Positions 36,030 to 45,234 of a stretch of DNA of 64,000 bases are shown here, one piece after another (the first letter of the stretch is position 1; the number at the start of each line of letters is the position of its first letter). Source of the DNA: JAQIBY01 sp963676165 (lineage in GTDB: Bacteria > Bacteroidota > Bacteroidia > Bacteroidales > ML635J-15); contig OY781043.1 of assembly GCA_963676165.1 (NCBI GenBank), positions 1,984,001-2,048,000 on the forward strand, written 5' to 3'. The notes under the pieces were generated by a model. It saw only the letters and a program-made list of their open reading frames with translations. It was not told the DNA's origin and did no database searches. Made by a program: the position numbers and the translations under genes.

Positions 36030-37460
36030 CTAAAAATCTTGTTCCCTGTGCGTTAAAACAAGCTTTACAGGATAATTGTTTTTCAAATGGGCAAAGATTT
36101 TTTCAGCGGCATAAACCGATCGATGTTGCCCTCCGGTACAACCAAATTGTATAGACAAATTATCGAAATTTCTTCTCAAATAAGTTTGCACTGACTGATC
36201 CACAATTTGGGTTACAGCAGAGAGAAATTCCTGCATTCCCTCAGTTTCATCTAAAAAGTCAGCAACAGGCTTATCTCTTCCAGTTAACTGTTTGTATTCA
36301 TCATATCTACCCGGATTATGAATCGCACGACAATCGAAAATATGACCGCCACCATGTCCTGTATAGTCTCTAGGCAAACCTTTTTTATAAGAAAAACTAC
36401 CAACTCGCACAGTGAGTTTATTTGGTTCAGGCATGTCTTTTTTCCATTCCTGATATTTTTCATCCATCAGCTTTAACAATAAGCCATGAAGGGTTGGGTA
36501 ATTTGAAAGCAATTTATTCTCTTTTAGAATATAAGACAGATTTTTCATTGCCATTGGCAAAGAGAGAACAAAATGGGCTTTTTGTTCAAAAATGCCACGA
36601 TATCCATAAGTTCCAAGTGTTTGTAAAACCCGAATAAGAACAAACCCATCGTAATATTGCTTAAAGGAATTGACATCCACAGGAATATGCGCTTGCAAAT
36701 ACAGTAAGTAATCGTCCAAAAGTTCATTTCTCTGTTTCAATGGGATATCAGCTCTCGCTTGCCACAACAAGGATGCCACATCATATTGCAATGCTCCTTT
36801 TCGTCCTCCCTGATAATCGATAAAATACACGGAATTTTCTTTCACCATGATATTTCTCGATTGAAAATCGCGAAACATGAAATAATCCGCTGGAGCTTGC
36901 ATAAGAAAGTCTGCCAACTGCTCAAAATCTGTCTGCAAGGCATTTTCATCAAAATCCGCATTGACAAGTTTTGCAAAATAATATTTGAAATAATTCAAAT
37001 CCCATATGATGACTTTTCTATCAAAGCTGGATACAGGATAACACCAATTGAAATCAAATCCTTGCACTCCTTTAGTTTGCATTTCTGCTAAACGCTTAAG
37101 AGCAGCACGATAAAGATTTAAGACAGATTCAGGGAGAAGCTCTCCTTCGCGATCTGACTGCAAACGATCAAACAACACAGTATCTCCAAAATCCTCTTGA
37201 ATGTATGTTTGTCTATCTTTAGAGACAAAAAAGACCTCTGGCACGGGCAGTCCAGACGATTTAAAATGCTTACTCATTTGAATGAAAGCCTGATTTTCCT
37301 GAACACTTTCGTTCCAGGCAGCTATAAATGAAGCTTGGCTTGTTTTTATCCGGAAATATTTCCGATGTGAACCGGAAGCTGGCAAGGCACTAATTGCAAA
37401 CTCTTCCTCAGGCTGAAATTCAGCAAATAAGTCTTCTACAATTGCTTTGATTGTTTTCAT
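36030..37460 (-). CDS. AmgK-like sugar kinase fused to RapZ C-terminal domain
   Basis: The 476-residue protein joins two domains. Residues about 1-330 are an aminoglycoside phosphotransferase-fold kinase of the AmgK type, which phosphorylates N-acetylmuramate at the anomeric carbon. FRDFQSRNIMV is the catalytic loop, with the catalytic Asp, and FIDYQGGRKG the metal-binding DFQ/DYQ site. Residues about 350-476 match the C-terminal RapZ domain: VGSFSYKKGLP, GHGGGHIFDCRAIHNPGR and FGCTGGQHRSVY. That domain senses glucosamine-6-phosphate in RapZ itself. The ATPase N-terminal domain of RapZ is absent. The gene leads the operon with the CxxC peptide and MurU-like gene. Confidence 0.9.
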   Translation of the reverse strand: MKTIKAIVEDLFAEFQPEEEFAISALPASGSHRKYFRIKTSQASFIAAWNESVQENQAFIQMSKHFKSSGLPVPEVFFVSKDRQTYIQEDFGDTVLFDRLQSDREGELLPESVLNLYRAALKRLAEMQTKGVQGFDFNWCYPVSSFDRKVIIWDLNYFKYYFAKLVNADFDENALQTDFEQLADFLMQAPADYFMFRDFQSRNIMVKENSVYFIDYQGGRKGALQYDVASLLWQARADIPLKQRNELLDDYLLYLQAHIPVDVNSFKQYYDGFVLIRVLQTLGTYGYRGIFEQKAHFVLSLPMAMKNLSYILKENKLLSNYPTLHGLLLKLMDEKYQEWKKDMPEPNKLTVRVGSFSYKKGLPRDYTGHGGGHIFDCRAIHNPGRYDEYKQLTGRDKPVADFLDETEGMQEFLSAVTQIVDQSVQTYLRRNFDNLSIQFGCTGGQHRSVYAAEKIFAHLKNNYPVKLVLTHREQDF

Positions 37461-37599
37461 AACATCAAAATTATGACTTTTCGGAAAGACTAAAAATGCT
37501 TTCGTAAAAAGTTACTGACAGCCGATGTTTGATAATCAAAAAATCAGAGGTCTTTAAAAACAAGGTGCAAAAAAATCCGTTTATCTTAAAAATCATGAT

Positions 37600-38009
37600 A
37601 TGAAAAAGATAATCACATTACCTATCGAAATATTTTTCTAAGCACATTATATTCACAAACTTACAACGTCAAATTGCACAAAACAGCAAGAGCTACATTT
37701 CCGGTGCGTTGTTTTCCGGGGAAAAGAACTTTCCAAAGAAAGAAAAGGCTAAATACAGTGCCAGAGTTATTGTCAAAGAAGGAAAACCATACTTCGGTTT
37801 GAAAACATCCCAGCAGGAGAATATGCATTTGCAGTATTTCATGACGAGAATGACAATAAGGATTTGGACACAAATTTTATTGGCATTCCCAAAGAAGGTC
37901 ACATGGATTTTCGAACAATACGAAAATAACATTTGAACCACTGAAATACGATGCTGCTAAATTCATTGTAAAAAGCGGTTACTCCTCGGCAATATATTTA
38001 GCCTATTAA
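37600..38009 (+). pseudogene. DUF2141 pseudogene
   Basis: The fragments read, in shifting frames: MKKIITLPIEIFF from 37600, ISGALFSGEKNFPKKEKAKY from about 37696, then GEYAFAVFHDENDNKDLDTN and FIGIPKEGH, and finally TFEPLKYDAAKFIVKS. The HDEN and LDTNFIGIPKEG phrases are the signature of DUF2141, a small secreted Bacteroidota domain. At least three frameshifts and stops break it. It is convergent with the SDR gene, whose stop is at 38029. Confidence 0.75.
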
Positions 38010-38028
38010 AGAAGCAACTCTAAAGTAC

Positions 38029-38808
38029 CTACCACTCACTTTCATCCGGAGTTTCACGATGTAAAGCATGAACACTTGCTTGAGCCGTTGGCATGATAAG
38101 CATATCGTTGATATTAACATGCGCAGGACGAGACAATACAAATTCAATACTCTCACTAATATCTTGTGCTGATAATGGTTTGTATCCATCATAAACTGCT
38201 GATGCTTTTTCTTCATCACCTTTAAAACGAACCAAGGAGAATTCAGTTTCAACAGCGCCAGGAGCAATTTGTGTTACTTTAATGCCGTATTCAAGCAAAT
38301 CAACACGCATTGCTTTAGTTAATGCATCAACAGCATGTTTAGTAGCACAATATACATTTCCGTTTGGGTACACTTCTCTACCAGCAATAGACCCAATATT
38401 AATAATATGACCAGATTTGCGCTCCATCATGCCAGAAGTCAAAGCTCTGGTAATATAAAGCAATCCTTTGATGTTAGTATCTATCATCTGCTCCCAATCC
38501 TGGTTATCGCCAGATTGTATTGGTGCTAAACCAGCAGCTAAGCCAGCATTATTAATTAGGATGTCAACATTTTTCCAATCTTCAGGGAGGCTTTCAATTG
38601 CTGAATCAACTTCGACTTTGCTACGAATATCAAAATTAAGTCCCATAACACTTCCATTATGCTGAAGCAATAATTTATCCACGATATCATTTAACACATC
38701 TTCCCGACGACCAGTTAAAATAACACGGTAACCTTTTTTCACTAACATTTCAGCGGTAGCCTTACCAATTCCGGCTGTAGCACCCGTTACTAAAGCAATT
38801 TTACTCAT
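38029..38808 (-). CDS. Short-chain dehydrogenase/reductase
   Basis: The 259-residue protein is a classical SDR that reduces or oxidises a small substrate with NAD(P)H. Seen are TGATAGIGKATAE (the TGxxxGIG cofactor loop), NNAG in INNAGLAA, GSIAGRE with the catalytic serine, and YCATKHAV with the catalytic Tyr and Lys. The closest named enzyme by pattern is YdfG, an NADP-dependent malonic semialdehyde or serine dehydrogenase. It is cytosolic. It is monocistronic or the last gene after rlmD, 34 bases downstream. The substrate cannot be read. Confidence 0.92.
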   Translation of the reverse strand: MSKIALVTGATAGIGKATAEMLVKKGYRVILTGRREDVLNDIVDKLLLQHNGSVMGLNFDIRSKVEVDSAIESLPEDWKNVDILINNAGLAAGLAPIQSGDNQDWEQMIDTNIKGLLYITRALTSGMMERKSGHIINIGSIAGREVYPNGNVYCATKHAVDALTKAMRVDLLEYGIKVTQIAPGAVETEFSLVRFKGDEEKASAVYDGYKPLSAQDISESIEFVLSRPAHVNINDMLIMPTAQASVHALHRETPDESEW

Positions 38809-38842
38809 ATCTAAATTTTTCTATTGCTGTAAAAATAATAAA

Positions 38843-40249
38843 CTAATGGCTTTTTTCCAACAGGACAATATTCTCCACATGATGTGTATGAGGGAACATA
38901 TCCAGTGGTTGCACTTCCATAATCTTCCATTCCTCACCGAGCAATGCAAGATCTCTTGCTTGTGTTGCAGGGTTGCAACTTACATACACAATGCGGTTTG
39001 GAGATACATTACTGATTACCTGAATCACATCTTTATGCACCCCGGCTCTTGGAGGATCAAGAACAAGTACATCCGGCACACCATGCTCTTTAACAAACTC
39101 ATCAGTTAATACATCCTTCATGTCACCAGCAAAGAAATCCACGTTTTCAATTGCATTCAGTTTTGCATTTTCCCATGCATCGTCAACAGCTGCCTCTACG
39201 ATTTCTACTCCAATCACTTTTTGTGCATATCGAGCAAGGTATAAAGAAATTGAACCGGCTCCTGAATAGAGGTCATACACTAAATCATCAGGTTGAATTT
39301 TCGCCATACGTCTTACCTGATCGTACATCACTTCAGTTTGCAGTGTGTTGGTTTGGAAGAATGATTTTGCACCAATTCTAAACTGCAATCCATCCAATTT
39401 TTCAGTGATGAACATATCCCCGGCAAAACATTCGACATCCAAATCAAAAATGGTGTCGTTCTTTTTCGTATTGATCACATACAACAAGGCGTTTATTTCA
39501 GGGAAAGTCTCCTTAATATGCGTCATCATTTGCTTAACTGCATCAGACATTTCAGTAGTCATAAGCACAACCATTATTTCACCTGTATGTGTAATTCGAA
39601 TCATCAAATTACGCAAAATACCAGTATGCATACGAGGGTTATAATAAGGGATATTATGCTTTTGTGCATAGTCATGAAATGCATTTCGAATCGCATTACT
39701 TGGGTCGGCTTGCAAAAAGCACTCATCAATTTGCAACACTCGATCGAAACGTCCGGGGACATGAAAACCAAGTCCTTCCAGCTGTTTTATTTCATCGTTT
39801 TGGTCAATTTCAGATTGCTCAAACCATCTTCTGTCACAAAATGAATACTCCAATTTATTGCGATAATATGTTGTATTTTCAGAAGGCAAAATGCTAGATA
39901 TTTCTGGAAATTCTAAATTTCCAATACGCTGCAATTGCTCTTTCACTTGCTTTTGTTTAAAAGCAAGCTGCTGATCATAGCTCATATGCTGCCATTTACA
40001 ACCACCACAATTACCAAAATGAGAACAAAAAGGGTCCACTCTTAAGTCAGATGTTTTATGAATTTTCTCAACAACAGCCTCAAAATAATTCTTCCGTTTT
40101 CGAACAACCTGTGCGTCCACAACATCGCCAGGCACAAGCTTAGGAATAAATACTACACGATTTTCAGTCCGTCCAACTGCACGTCCATCTGATGAGATGT
40201 CGATAATCTCTAATTCGGTAAGTTTTGGTAATTTTTTACGTCGTCCCAC
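38843..40249 (-). CDS. rlmD: 23S rRNA (uracil-5-)-methyltransferase RlmD
   Basis: The 468-residue protein is an RlmD/RumA-type enzyme that methylates U1939 of 23S rRNA with SAM. It has an N-terminal TRAM domain (GDVVDAQVVRKRKNYFEAVV). The iron-sulphur cluster cysteines are CSHFGNCGGCKWQHM at about 78-92. The SAM-binding YDLYSGAGSISLYLA and the catalytic Cys in VYVSCNPATQARDL follow. Closely related RlmCD types act on two sites, so the exact uracil is not certain. It is divergently placed against the DUF1643 gene, 41 bases apart. Confidence 0.92.
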   Translation of the reverse strand: MGRRKKLPKLTELEIIDISSDGRAVGRTENRVVFIPKLVPGDVVDAQVVRKRKNYFEAVVEKIHKTSDLRVDPFCSHFGNCGGCKWQHMSYDQQLAFKQKQVKEQLQRIGNLEFPEISSILPSENTTYYRNKLEYSFCDRRWFEQSEIDQNDEIKQLEGLGFHVPGRFDRVLQIDECFLQADPSNAIRNAFHDYAQKHNIPYYNPRMHTGILRNLMIRITHTGEIMVVLMTTEMSDAVKQMMTHIKETFPEINALLYVINTKKNDTIFDLDVECFAGDMFITEKLDGLQFRIGAKSFFQTNTLQTEVMYDQVRRMAKIQPDDLVYDLYSGAGSISLYLARYAQKVIGVEIVEAAVDDAWENAKLNAIENVDFFAGDMKDVLTDEFVKEHGVPDVLVLDPPRAGVHKDVIQVISNVSPNRIVYVSCNPATQARDLALLGEEWKIMEVQPLDMFPHTHHVENIVLLEKSH

Positions 40250-40290
40250 AATTATTTGTATTTTCGGGCAAAATTAACAAATTCAATTAG

Positions 40291-40875
40291 ATGGCACGCA
40301 TAGGACGACAAGTAAATCATTTTAAGGAAATCAACAAGAGTACAATCCACGCAGAATTCTCTGAAGATATGCTGTATAGGTACCGCTTAGATATGGAGTA
40401 TCAAGACAATTTGTTGAGAACGGATGCAAATGAACGCGTCTGTGTCATTTTAAAAAATCCATCCTCTGCAGACGAAAAAAAGGCTGATGCAACCATAGGA
40501 AAAGTTGAAACTTACGTTTATAAGCATTTTCCTAAAGTAAAATATTTGAGTATACTGAATATGTTTGCCATTCGAGCCACTGATGTCAAAGAAGTTAACC
40601 AACTGCTTAAAGCCAACGATGCATTCTATATTATTGGGCCCAATAATGACAAGTCCATCGAAACAGTTTTTGAATCGGCAGATCATATTGTTTGTGCATG
40701 GGGGAATAACAACGGAATATTACCTAAAGTATACCAAGAGCGCATTGAAAAAATTCAGGAGTTTTTATCAAAACTCAACAAACCCGGGTGGCAAGTGATT
40801 CATCCCAAAGGAACAAAACAACCTTTGCATGGCTTGATGTGGGGATACGAATATCCGATAGAACGTTTGTTTTAA
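40291..40875 (+). CDS. DUF1643 protein
   Basis: The 194-residue protein matches DUF1643: CVILKNPSSADEKKADATIGK is the NPS-AD block, LSILNMFAIRATDVKEVNQL the following conserved block, then IVCAWGNNNG and the closing IHPKGTKQPLHGLMWGY. Members occur in many bacteria and phages with no known activity; the conserved acidic and histidine residues suggest a hydrolase or nucleotide-binding role, which is inference. It is cytosolic and shares a 41-base divergent promoter region with rlmD. Confidence 0.85.
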   Translation: MARIGRQVNHFKEINKSTIHAEFSEDMLYRYRLDMEYQDNLLRTDANERVCVILKNPSSADEKKADATIGKVETYVYKHFPKVKYLSILNMFAIRATDVKEVNQLLKANDAFYIIGPNNDKSIETVFESADHIVCAWGNNNGILPKVYQERIEKIQEFLSKLNKPGWQVIHPKGTKQPLHGLMWGYEYPIERLF

Positions 40876-41148
40876 TCACAACAAATATTCAAAGCATTAC
40901 ATAGCAACAATTTAAATAATTTCTTTTTATTAGCTGCAGAATGTCGTATTTTAAATATTCTACGCATCATAATTATTCATAATCCGTTAGTTATTAAGAA
41001 AGATTGTTTTTTACATTGTTGAAAGCATTTATCTTAACACCTGATATGCTTGCAATTACATTCATTAAGTCACTGTTAAAAAAATGAATAAATTTAATGG
41101 GTAATAAAACATAAATAAACATATCTTTGAATGGTAAAATATAGAATT

Positions 41149-41268
41149 ATGAAGAAACGTATTGTTATTATTTTGGTTTTTGTTGCGATAGCAGGTTTTT
41201 TAAGTTCATGTGGATCAGTTCAAGATTGTCCAGCATACCGCACTCAGACTGAACAGCCAGCAAAATAA
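41149..41268 (+). CDS. 39-residue lipoprotein
   Basis: The frame from ATG 41149 encodes a basic N-terminus, a hydrophobic stretch and the lipobox FLSSC, followed by a 20-residue mature part with DCPAY and ending TEQPAK. TATCTTTG at 41122-41129 gives a -7 box about 20 bases before the ATG. The next gene (41311) starts 42 bases after its stop, so they are likely co-transcribed. Tiny lipoproteins with a CPAY phrase are, from memory, common in this phylum; their function is unknown. Confidence 0.75.
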   Translation: MKKRIVIILVFVAIAGFLSSCGSVQDCPAYRTQTEQPAK

Positions 41269-41310
41269 TTGTAGCTCAAAATACCATTCGGGGATTAAAT
41301 CATAAAAATT

Positions 41311-42123
41311 ATGACTAAGTACACTTTGTACATAGTAGTCATTTGGGTGTATGTATTTAGCTCAATGTCAGCATTTTCTCAGGGTGAAATAATCCGGGAG
41401 AAGGACTTAAATTATTACAATGAAAACTCATTTGGGTTAAAATTGAATTCCAATGGATTGGGAATGGATTATCGCTTTGAGTATAGATACACCAACAAAA
41501 CCAGAGGATTTTTTGAAGCGGGAATTGACTTTTTAAAAGATCCGAAAGAAATCAAGCTTTACAATCCATTTTTCAACAATCAAAAGAAGTTTGTTTACGG
41601 CAAAATTAATTCTGTGTTTACGTTAAAAGCAGGTACCGGAATACAGAAAGAAATTTTCAGCAAACAAGATAAAAACTCCCTTTCTATAAGATATAATATT
41701 GCCGTTGGAGGTATATTTGCGTTTGAGAAACCTCTCTATTATAACATTGTTGACAGCACGAAAACTGTAGGGAATAAAAAGATATATTATTATAGCCCAC
41801 AAACGTTTAATTTAGATTTTCACAATCCATCAGACATTGTATCGAAAGAATCGTATTTCATGGGGTTTTCAGAAACAAAAATGACTCTTGGTACATATTT
41901 ACGTGCCGGTGTGAGCTTTGAATTTAGTAACGATAAATACAAATCAAAAGCATTAGAAGTTGGAACTGAGTTTGATGCCTATCCGAAAAAAGTAACGATT
42001 ATGGCAGAAAACGGAAGCAATTTCTTTTTAAGCATTTATTGTGCCTATCGTTTTGGATATAAATACAGTACATTAATATCTCGGGATGCAAGAAAGTTCC
42101 TACAGAAACAAGAAAAGAAATAA
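41311..42123 (+). CDS. Secreted outer-membrane barrel protein
   Basis: The 270-residue protein has a signal peptide (IVVIWVYVFSSMSAFSQ) and a run of amphipathic strands with alternating aromatic residues (FGLKLNSNGLGMDYRFEYRY, FTLKAGTGIQKE, LGTYLRAGVSFEF, FFLSIYCAYRFGYKY). The C-terminus is extended by a basic helix after the last strand rather than ending in Phe. It is probably an outer-membrane barrel partnered by the tiny lipoprotein upstream. No known family. Confidence 0.65.
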   Translation: MTKYTLYIVVIWVYVFSSMSAFSQGEIIREKDLNYYNENSFGLKLNSNGLGMDYRFEYRYTNKTRGFFEAGIDFLKDPKEIKLYNPFFNNQKKFVYGKINSVFTLKAGTGIQKEIFSKQDKNSLSIRYNIAVGGIFAFEKPLYYNIVDSTKTVGNKKIYYYSPQTFNLDFHNPSDIVSKESYFMGFSETKMTLGTYLRAGVSFEFSNDKYKSKALEVGTEFDAYPKKVTIMAENGSNFFLSIYCAYRFGYKYSTLISRDARKFLQKQEKK

Positions 42124-42239
42124 AATGATCAAATTGAACTCAGATGTTAATTAATTGTTTTGTATTTAATCAAAATGCCTTATATTAGTAGCTTATTAAT
42201 AAAGGGTTAAGTATAGCGTTTAGACAAAAGTTTAATATT

Positions 42240-45152
42240 ATGAAAATGAAGAACTTAATTATTGGATTACTGACAGTATTTTCTGCTGCAGCTTTAGTTT
42301 GGATGGTATTGCCAGGCGATACTACGACAAAATATGAAGCTCGGAAAGTACAAGTTGCTCAAAAAGCGGGGTTTAAAGGTTCCGTCGAATGGATACACGA
42401 AAGACGTGCCAATGGCGAAACTGGAATTGTAGACTTGAAGGATGTTGAAAGAGCAAAATCTCAAATTGCTGAACTCAAACAAAAACGTGGTGGCGAAATG
42501 GGAATTGAATGGATAAATGTTGGACCAAGCAACATTGGGGGACGTACAAGAGCTATCGTGATTGACAAAGACAATCCAGAAACTATCTATGCATCTGGTG
42601 TTTCAGGTGGTTTGTGGAAATCTACTACTGGTGGAAGTTCATGGATACAAGTTACGTATTCTGGAGATAGCGGAACAGACCAAATTCCTAACCTTGCGAT
42701 TGCTTCTATGGTTCAAGCTGCAAATGGAGATATCTATTTCGGAACTGGAGAAGGACATTACAAAGGTAATGGTACCGGTAGCCGTGGAATTGAAGGTGCT
42801 GGTATTTGGAAATCTGAGGATGGAGAAAATTTCCAACGTTTAACTTCAACATGGTCAGATGCTGATTCTAAAAACACATTTAGTTATGTCAATAAATTGG
42901 CTGCAGATCCTAACGATGCAAATCGCATTTTTGCTGCAACCATTCGCGGTTTAAGATTAACAGAAGATGGAGGACAAACTTGGACAAACCCTGTAACAAC
43001 AACTTCAGGTTCTCCTATCCTATTTAGTGCAGGTGATGTGAAAATTTCTTCTGATGGAGAATATGTAATTACTGCCCTAAACGGTCTTGCTTATATTTCA
43101 CATGAAGGTGGAGCAACTGGTACATTTACAAAAGTATCAGGAACTGGAGAAGGTCAAATTAGTTCAGGGTCAGGTTACCGTCTTGAGTTTGGCATTGCTC
43201 CTACCGATCCAAATTATATTTATTGTCAATCATCAAAATCAGACGGGTCATTGCATAACATTTACCGCTCTACTGATGGTGGTTTGAATTGGACAATCAT
43301 TGGTCCTGGTGGTAGTGATGAGTTTAATCCATTAGGAGAACAAGGTACTTATGACAATATTATTGCAGTATTCCCTGACAATAAAGACGAAATTATTCTT
43401 GGTGGACAATTATCCGTTTGGAAATGGTCTGTTGATGATGGTTGGAGAGTACGTACTTTCTCATCATTAGAACCTAATAGTTTGTATTATGTTCATGCGG
43501 ACCAACATGAAATCAAATTCCACCCAACAAATCCGGACATCGTTTATGTTGGTTCTGATGGTGGTATTAGCAGATCTTTAGATAGAGGTATTACTTGGCA
43601 AACATTGAATAAAAACTTTAACATTACTCAATTCTACGGAATTGGATTTAGTCCAACCAACGAATTAATTGGTGGAACTCAAGATAATGGGACACTTTAT
43701 ATGGATCCAGATCAAGTTATTACTGGTGGAACTCAGTTCCATTTTGAAGAAGTAACTGGTGGTGATGGAGGTTATGCTGAAATCTCAAACTTGAATCCAA
43801 ACGTTGTTTACGCCACAATTTATTACGGACAGTTGTACCGCTCTGAAGAACGTGGTGCTGCAGAAACTGCACTTCCATTTTATTCAACAAGACTTTCTGC
43901 TGCAGTAAGTCCTGGAAATCCTGCATCTGGAAATAACTTTGTTACTCCAATTGCACTTTGGGAAAGCTTTAATGATGTGAATTCCAAAGACACAATTGAT
44001 GTTGTCTTTACAACTGATGTTCCTACAGGTACAAATATTCTTATTGAATCAGAATCTGCAGAAGATCTTTATATGAATTACACAACTGAAGTTAACCATG
44101 TTGATGGAGATATCATTCAGGTTGTTGATGTATATCAAGCTGCACTTGCTGTAGGTTTCAACGGATCCGTTTGGGTAAACCGTGCTCCTGTAAATTTCTC
44201 GATTAATCCTAAATGGCTTCCTGTTTCTAACACTGTTGGAAATGTGGAAACTATGGCTTGGTCAGAAGATGGAAATCATCTCTATGTAGCAAACACTTCA
44301 GGTGAATTGTTCAGAGTTTCTAATTTCAACGAAGCTTATGTTGATAGTTTGATGGATGTTGAACATTCAGGTTGTGTATTAACAACAACTCGTATTGCAC
44401 GCTTCTCAGGACGTTTTATTACTGGCGTAGCTGTTGATCCTAACAATGCAGACAATGTATTGGTTACTTTAGGTGAATTTGGTGAATCTGATTACGTATA
44501 TTACAGTGACGAAGCAACTACTGCAACTGAAGCAACTACTGCTGGTACATTTACATCTAAACAAGGTGACTTACCGGAAATGCCAGTTTACACTGGTGTT
44601 ATTATCTGGGAAGATGGAAATAAAGTACTTGTAGGTACTGAATACGGTATCTGGGGTTGTGCAAATATTTCTGCTGCAAGTCCTTCATGGTCTGATGAAA
44701 ATACCGGAGCTGATTACGTTCCTGTTTACATGTTAAGACAACAAACTCACCGTAATGGATGGATTGCTGAAACAAATCGTGATAGCGGTGTTCGTAACCA
44801 TGGTTACATTTGGGCTGGGACTCACGGACGTGGAATTTTCAGAACTACAGTATTTGAAGGTCCTGTTGGTATTGAGCCAGAAAATGAAGTTGCAAATCAA
44901 AACTTCCTCGAGCTCTATCCTAACCCAGCAACTGAAAATGCAAACGTAAACTATTTCTTAGATAAAAACTCTGATGTTTCAATCTATGTGTTTGACATGA
45001 GAGGTCGCATTGTACGTCATATCAAGCTTGACAACCAAAATGCGGGGTCACATACTGAATCTATTTCAGTGAATGATTTAACTCAGGGAGTTTACGCTGT
45101 AAAACTAGTTGCAGGTGAATTTGAACAAGTTACAAGAATTGTTGTTGAATAA
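42240..45152 (+). CDS. Secreted BNR/sortilin-like beta-propeller protein with T9SS sorting domain
   Basis: The 970-residue protein has a signal peptide (MKMKNLIIGLLTVFSAAALVW). From about residue 80 it reads as repeated BNR/Asp-box units: GGLWKSTTGGSSWIQV, GAGIWKSEDGENFQR, GLRLTEDGGQTWTNP, NIYRSTDGGLNWTIIGPGG, GISRSLDRGITWQTLNK. Such units form a large beta-propeller, as in sortilin-like and GH74-like proteins. No catalytic acid pair was recognised, so hydrolase activity is uncertain. The last 75 residues are a type A T9SS sorting domain (ELYPNPATENANVNYFL...GVYAVKLVAG). It is a surface or released protein. Confidence 0.9.
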   Translation: MKMKNLIIGLLTVFSAAALVWMVLPGDTTTKYEARKVQVAQKAGFKGSVEWIHERRANGETGIVDLKDVERAKSQIAELKQKRGGEMGIEWINVGPSNIGGRTRAIVIDKDNPETIYASGVSGGLWKSTTGGSSWIQVTYSGDSGTDQIPNLAIASMVQAANGDIYFGTGEGHYKGNGTGSRGIEGAGIWKSEDGENFQRLTSTWSDADSKNTFSYVNKLAADPNDANRIFAATIRGLRLTEDGGQTWTNPVTTTSGSPILFSAGDVKISSDGEYVITALNGLAYISHEGGATGTFTKVSGTGEGQISSGSGYRLEFGIAPTDPNYIYCQSSKSDGSLHNIYRSTDGGLNWTIIGPGGSDEFNPLGEQGTYDNIIAVFPDNKDEIILGGQLSVWKWSVDDGWRVRTFSSLEPNSLYYVHADQHEIKFHPTNPDIVYVGSDGGISRSLDRGITWQTLNKNFNITQFYGIGFSPTNELIGGTQDNGTLYMDPDQVITGGTQFHFEEVTGGDGGYAEISNLNPNVVYATIYYGQLYRSEERGAAETALPFYSTRLSAAVSPGNPASGNNFVTPIALWESFNDVNSKDTIDVVFTTDVPTGTNILIESESAEDLYMNYTTEVNHVDGDIIQVVDVYQAALAVGFNGSVWVNRAPVNFSINPKWLPVSNTVGNVETMAWSEDGNHLYVANTSGELFRVSNFNEAYVDSLMDVEHSGCVLTTTRIARFSGRFITGVAVDPNNADNVLVTLGEFGESDYVYYSDEATTATEATTAGTFTSKQGDLPEMPVYTGVIIWEDGNKVLVGTEYGIWGCANISAASPSWSDENTGADYVPVYMLRQQTHRNGWIAETNRDSGVRNHGYIWAGTHGRGIFRTTVFEGPVGIEPENEVANQNFLELYPNPATENANVNYFLDKNSDVSIYVFDMRGRIVRHIKLDNQNAGSHTESISVNDLTQGVYAVKLVAGEFEQVTRIVVE

Positions 45153-45178
45153 CAGCAAACTGTATCATTGATATTTTG

Positions 45179-45207
45179 AAAAGGCTTTGTTTCTCGCAAA
45201 GCCTTTT
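45179..45207 (+). terminator. Intrinsic terminator after the BNR-repeat gene
   Basis: AAAAGGCTTTG and CAAAGCCTTTT form a perfect 11-base stem with loop TTTCTCG, 26 bases after the stop codon. The right arm ends in four T's. The left arm also carries the -33 box of the gapA promoter. Confidence 0.85.
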
Positions 45208-45217
45208 CGTATTTTTG
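45186..45217 (+). promoter_or_regulatory. gapA promoter overlapping the upstream terminator
   Basis: TTTG (45186-45189) and TATTTTTG (45210-45217) are 20 bases apart, a good Bacteroidota promoter. The TTTG lies in the left arm of the terminator stem. The start codon at 45235 follows 17 bases after the -7 box. Confidence 0.65.
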
Positions 45218-45234
45218 TCCCATATATTAACTAA

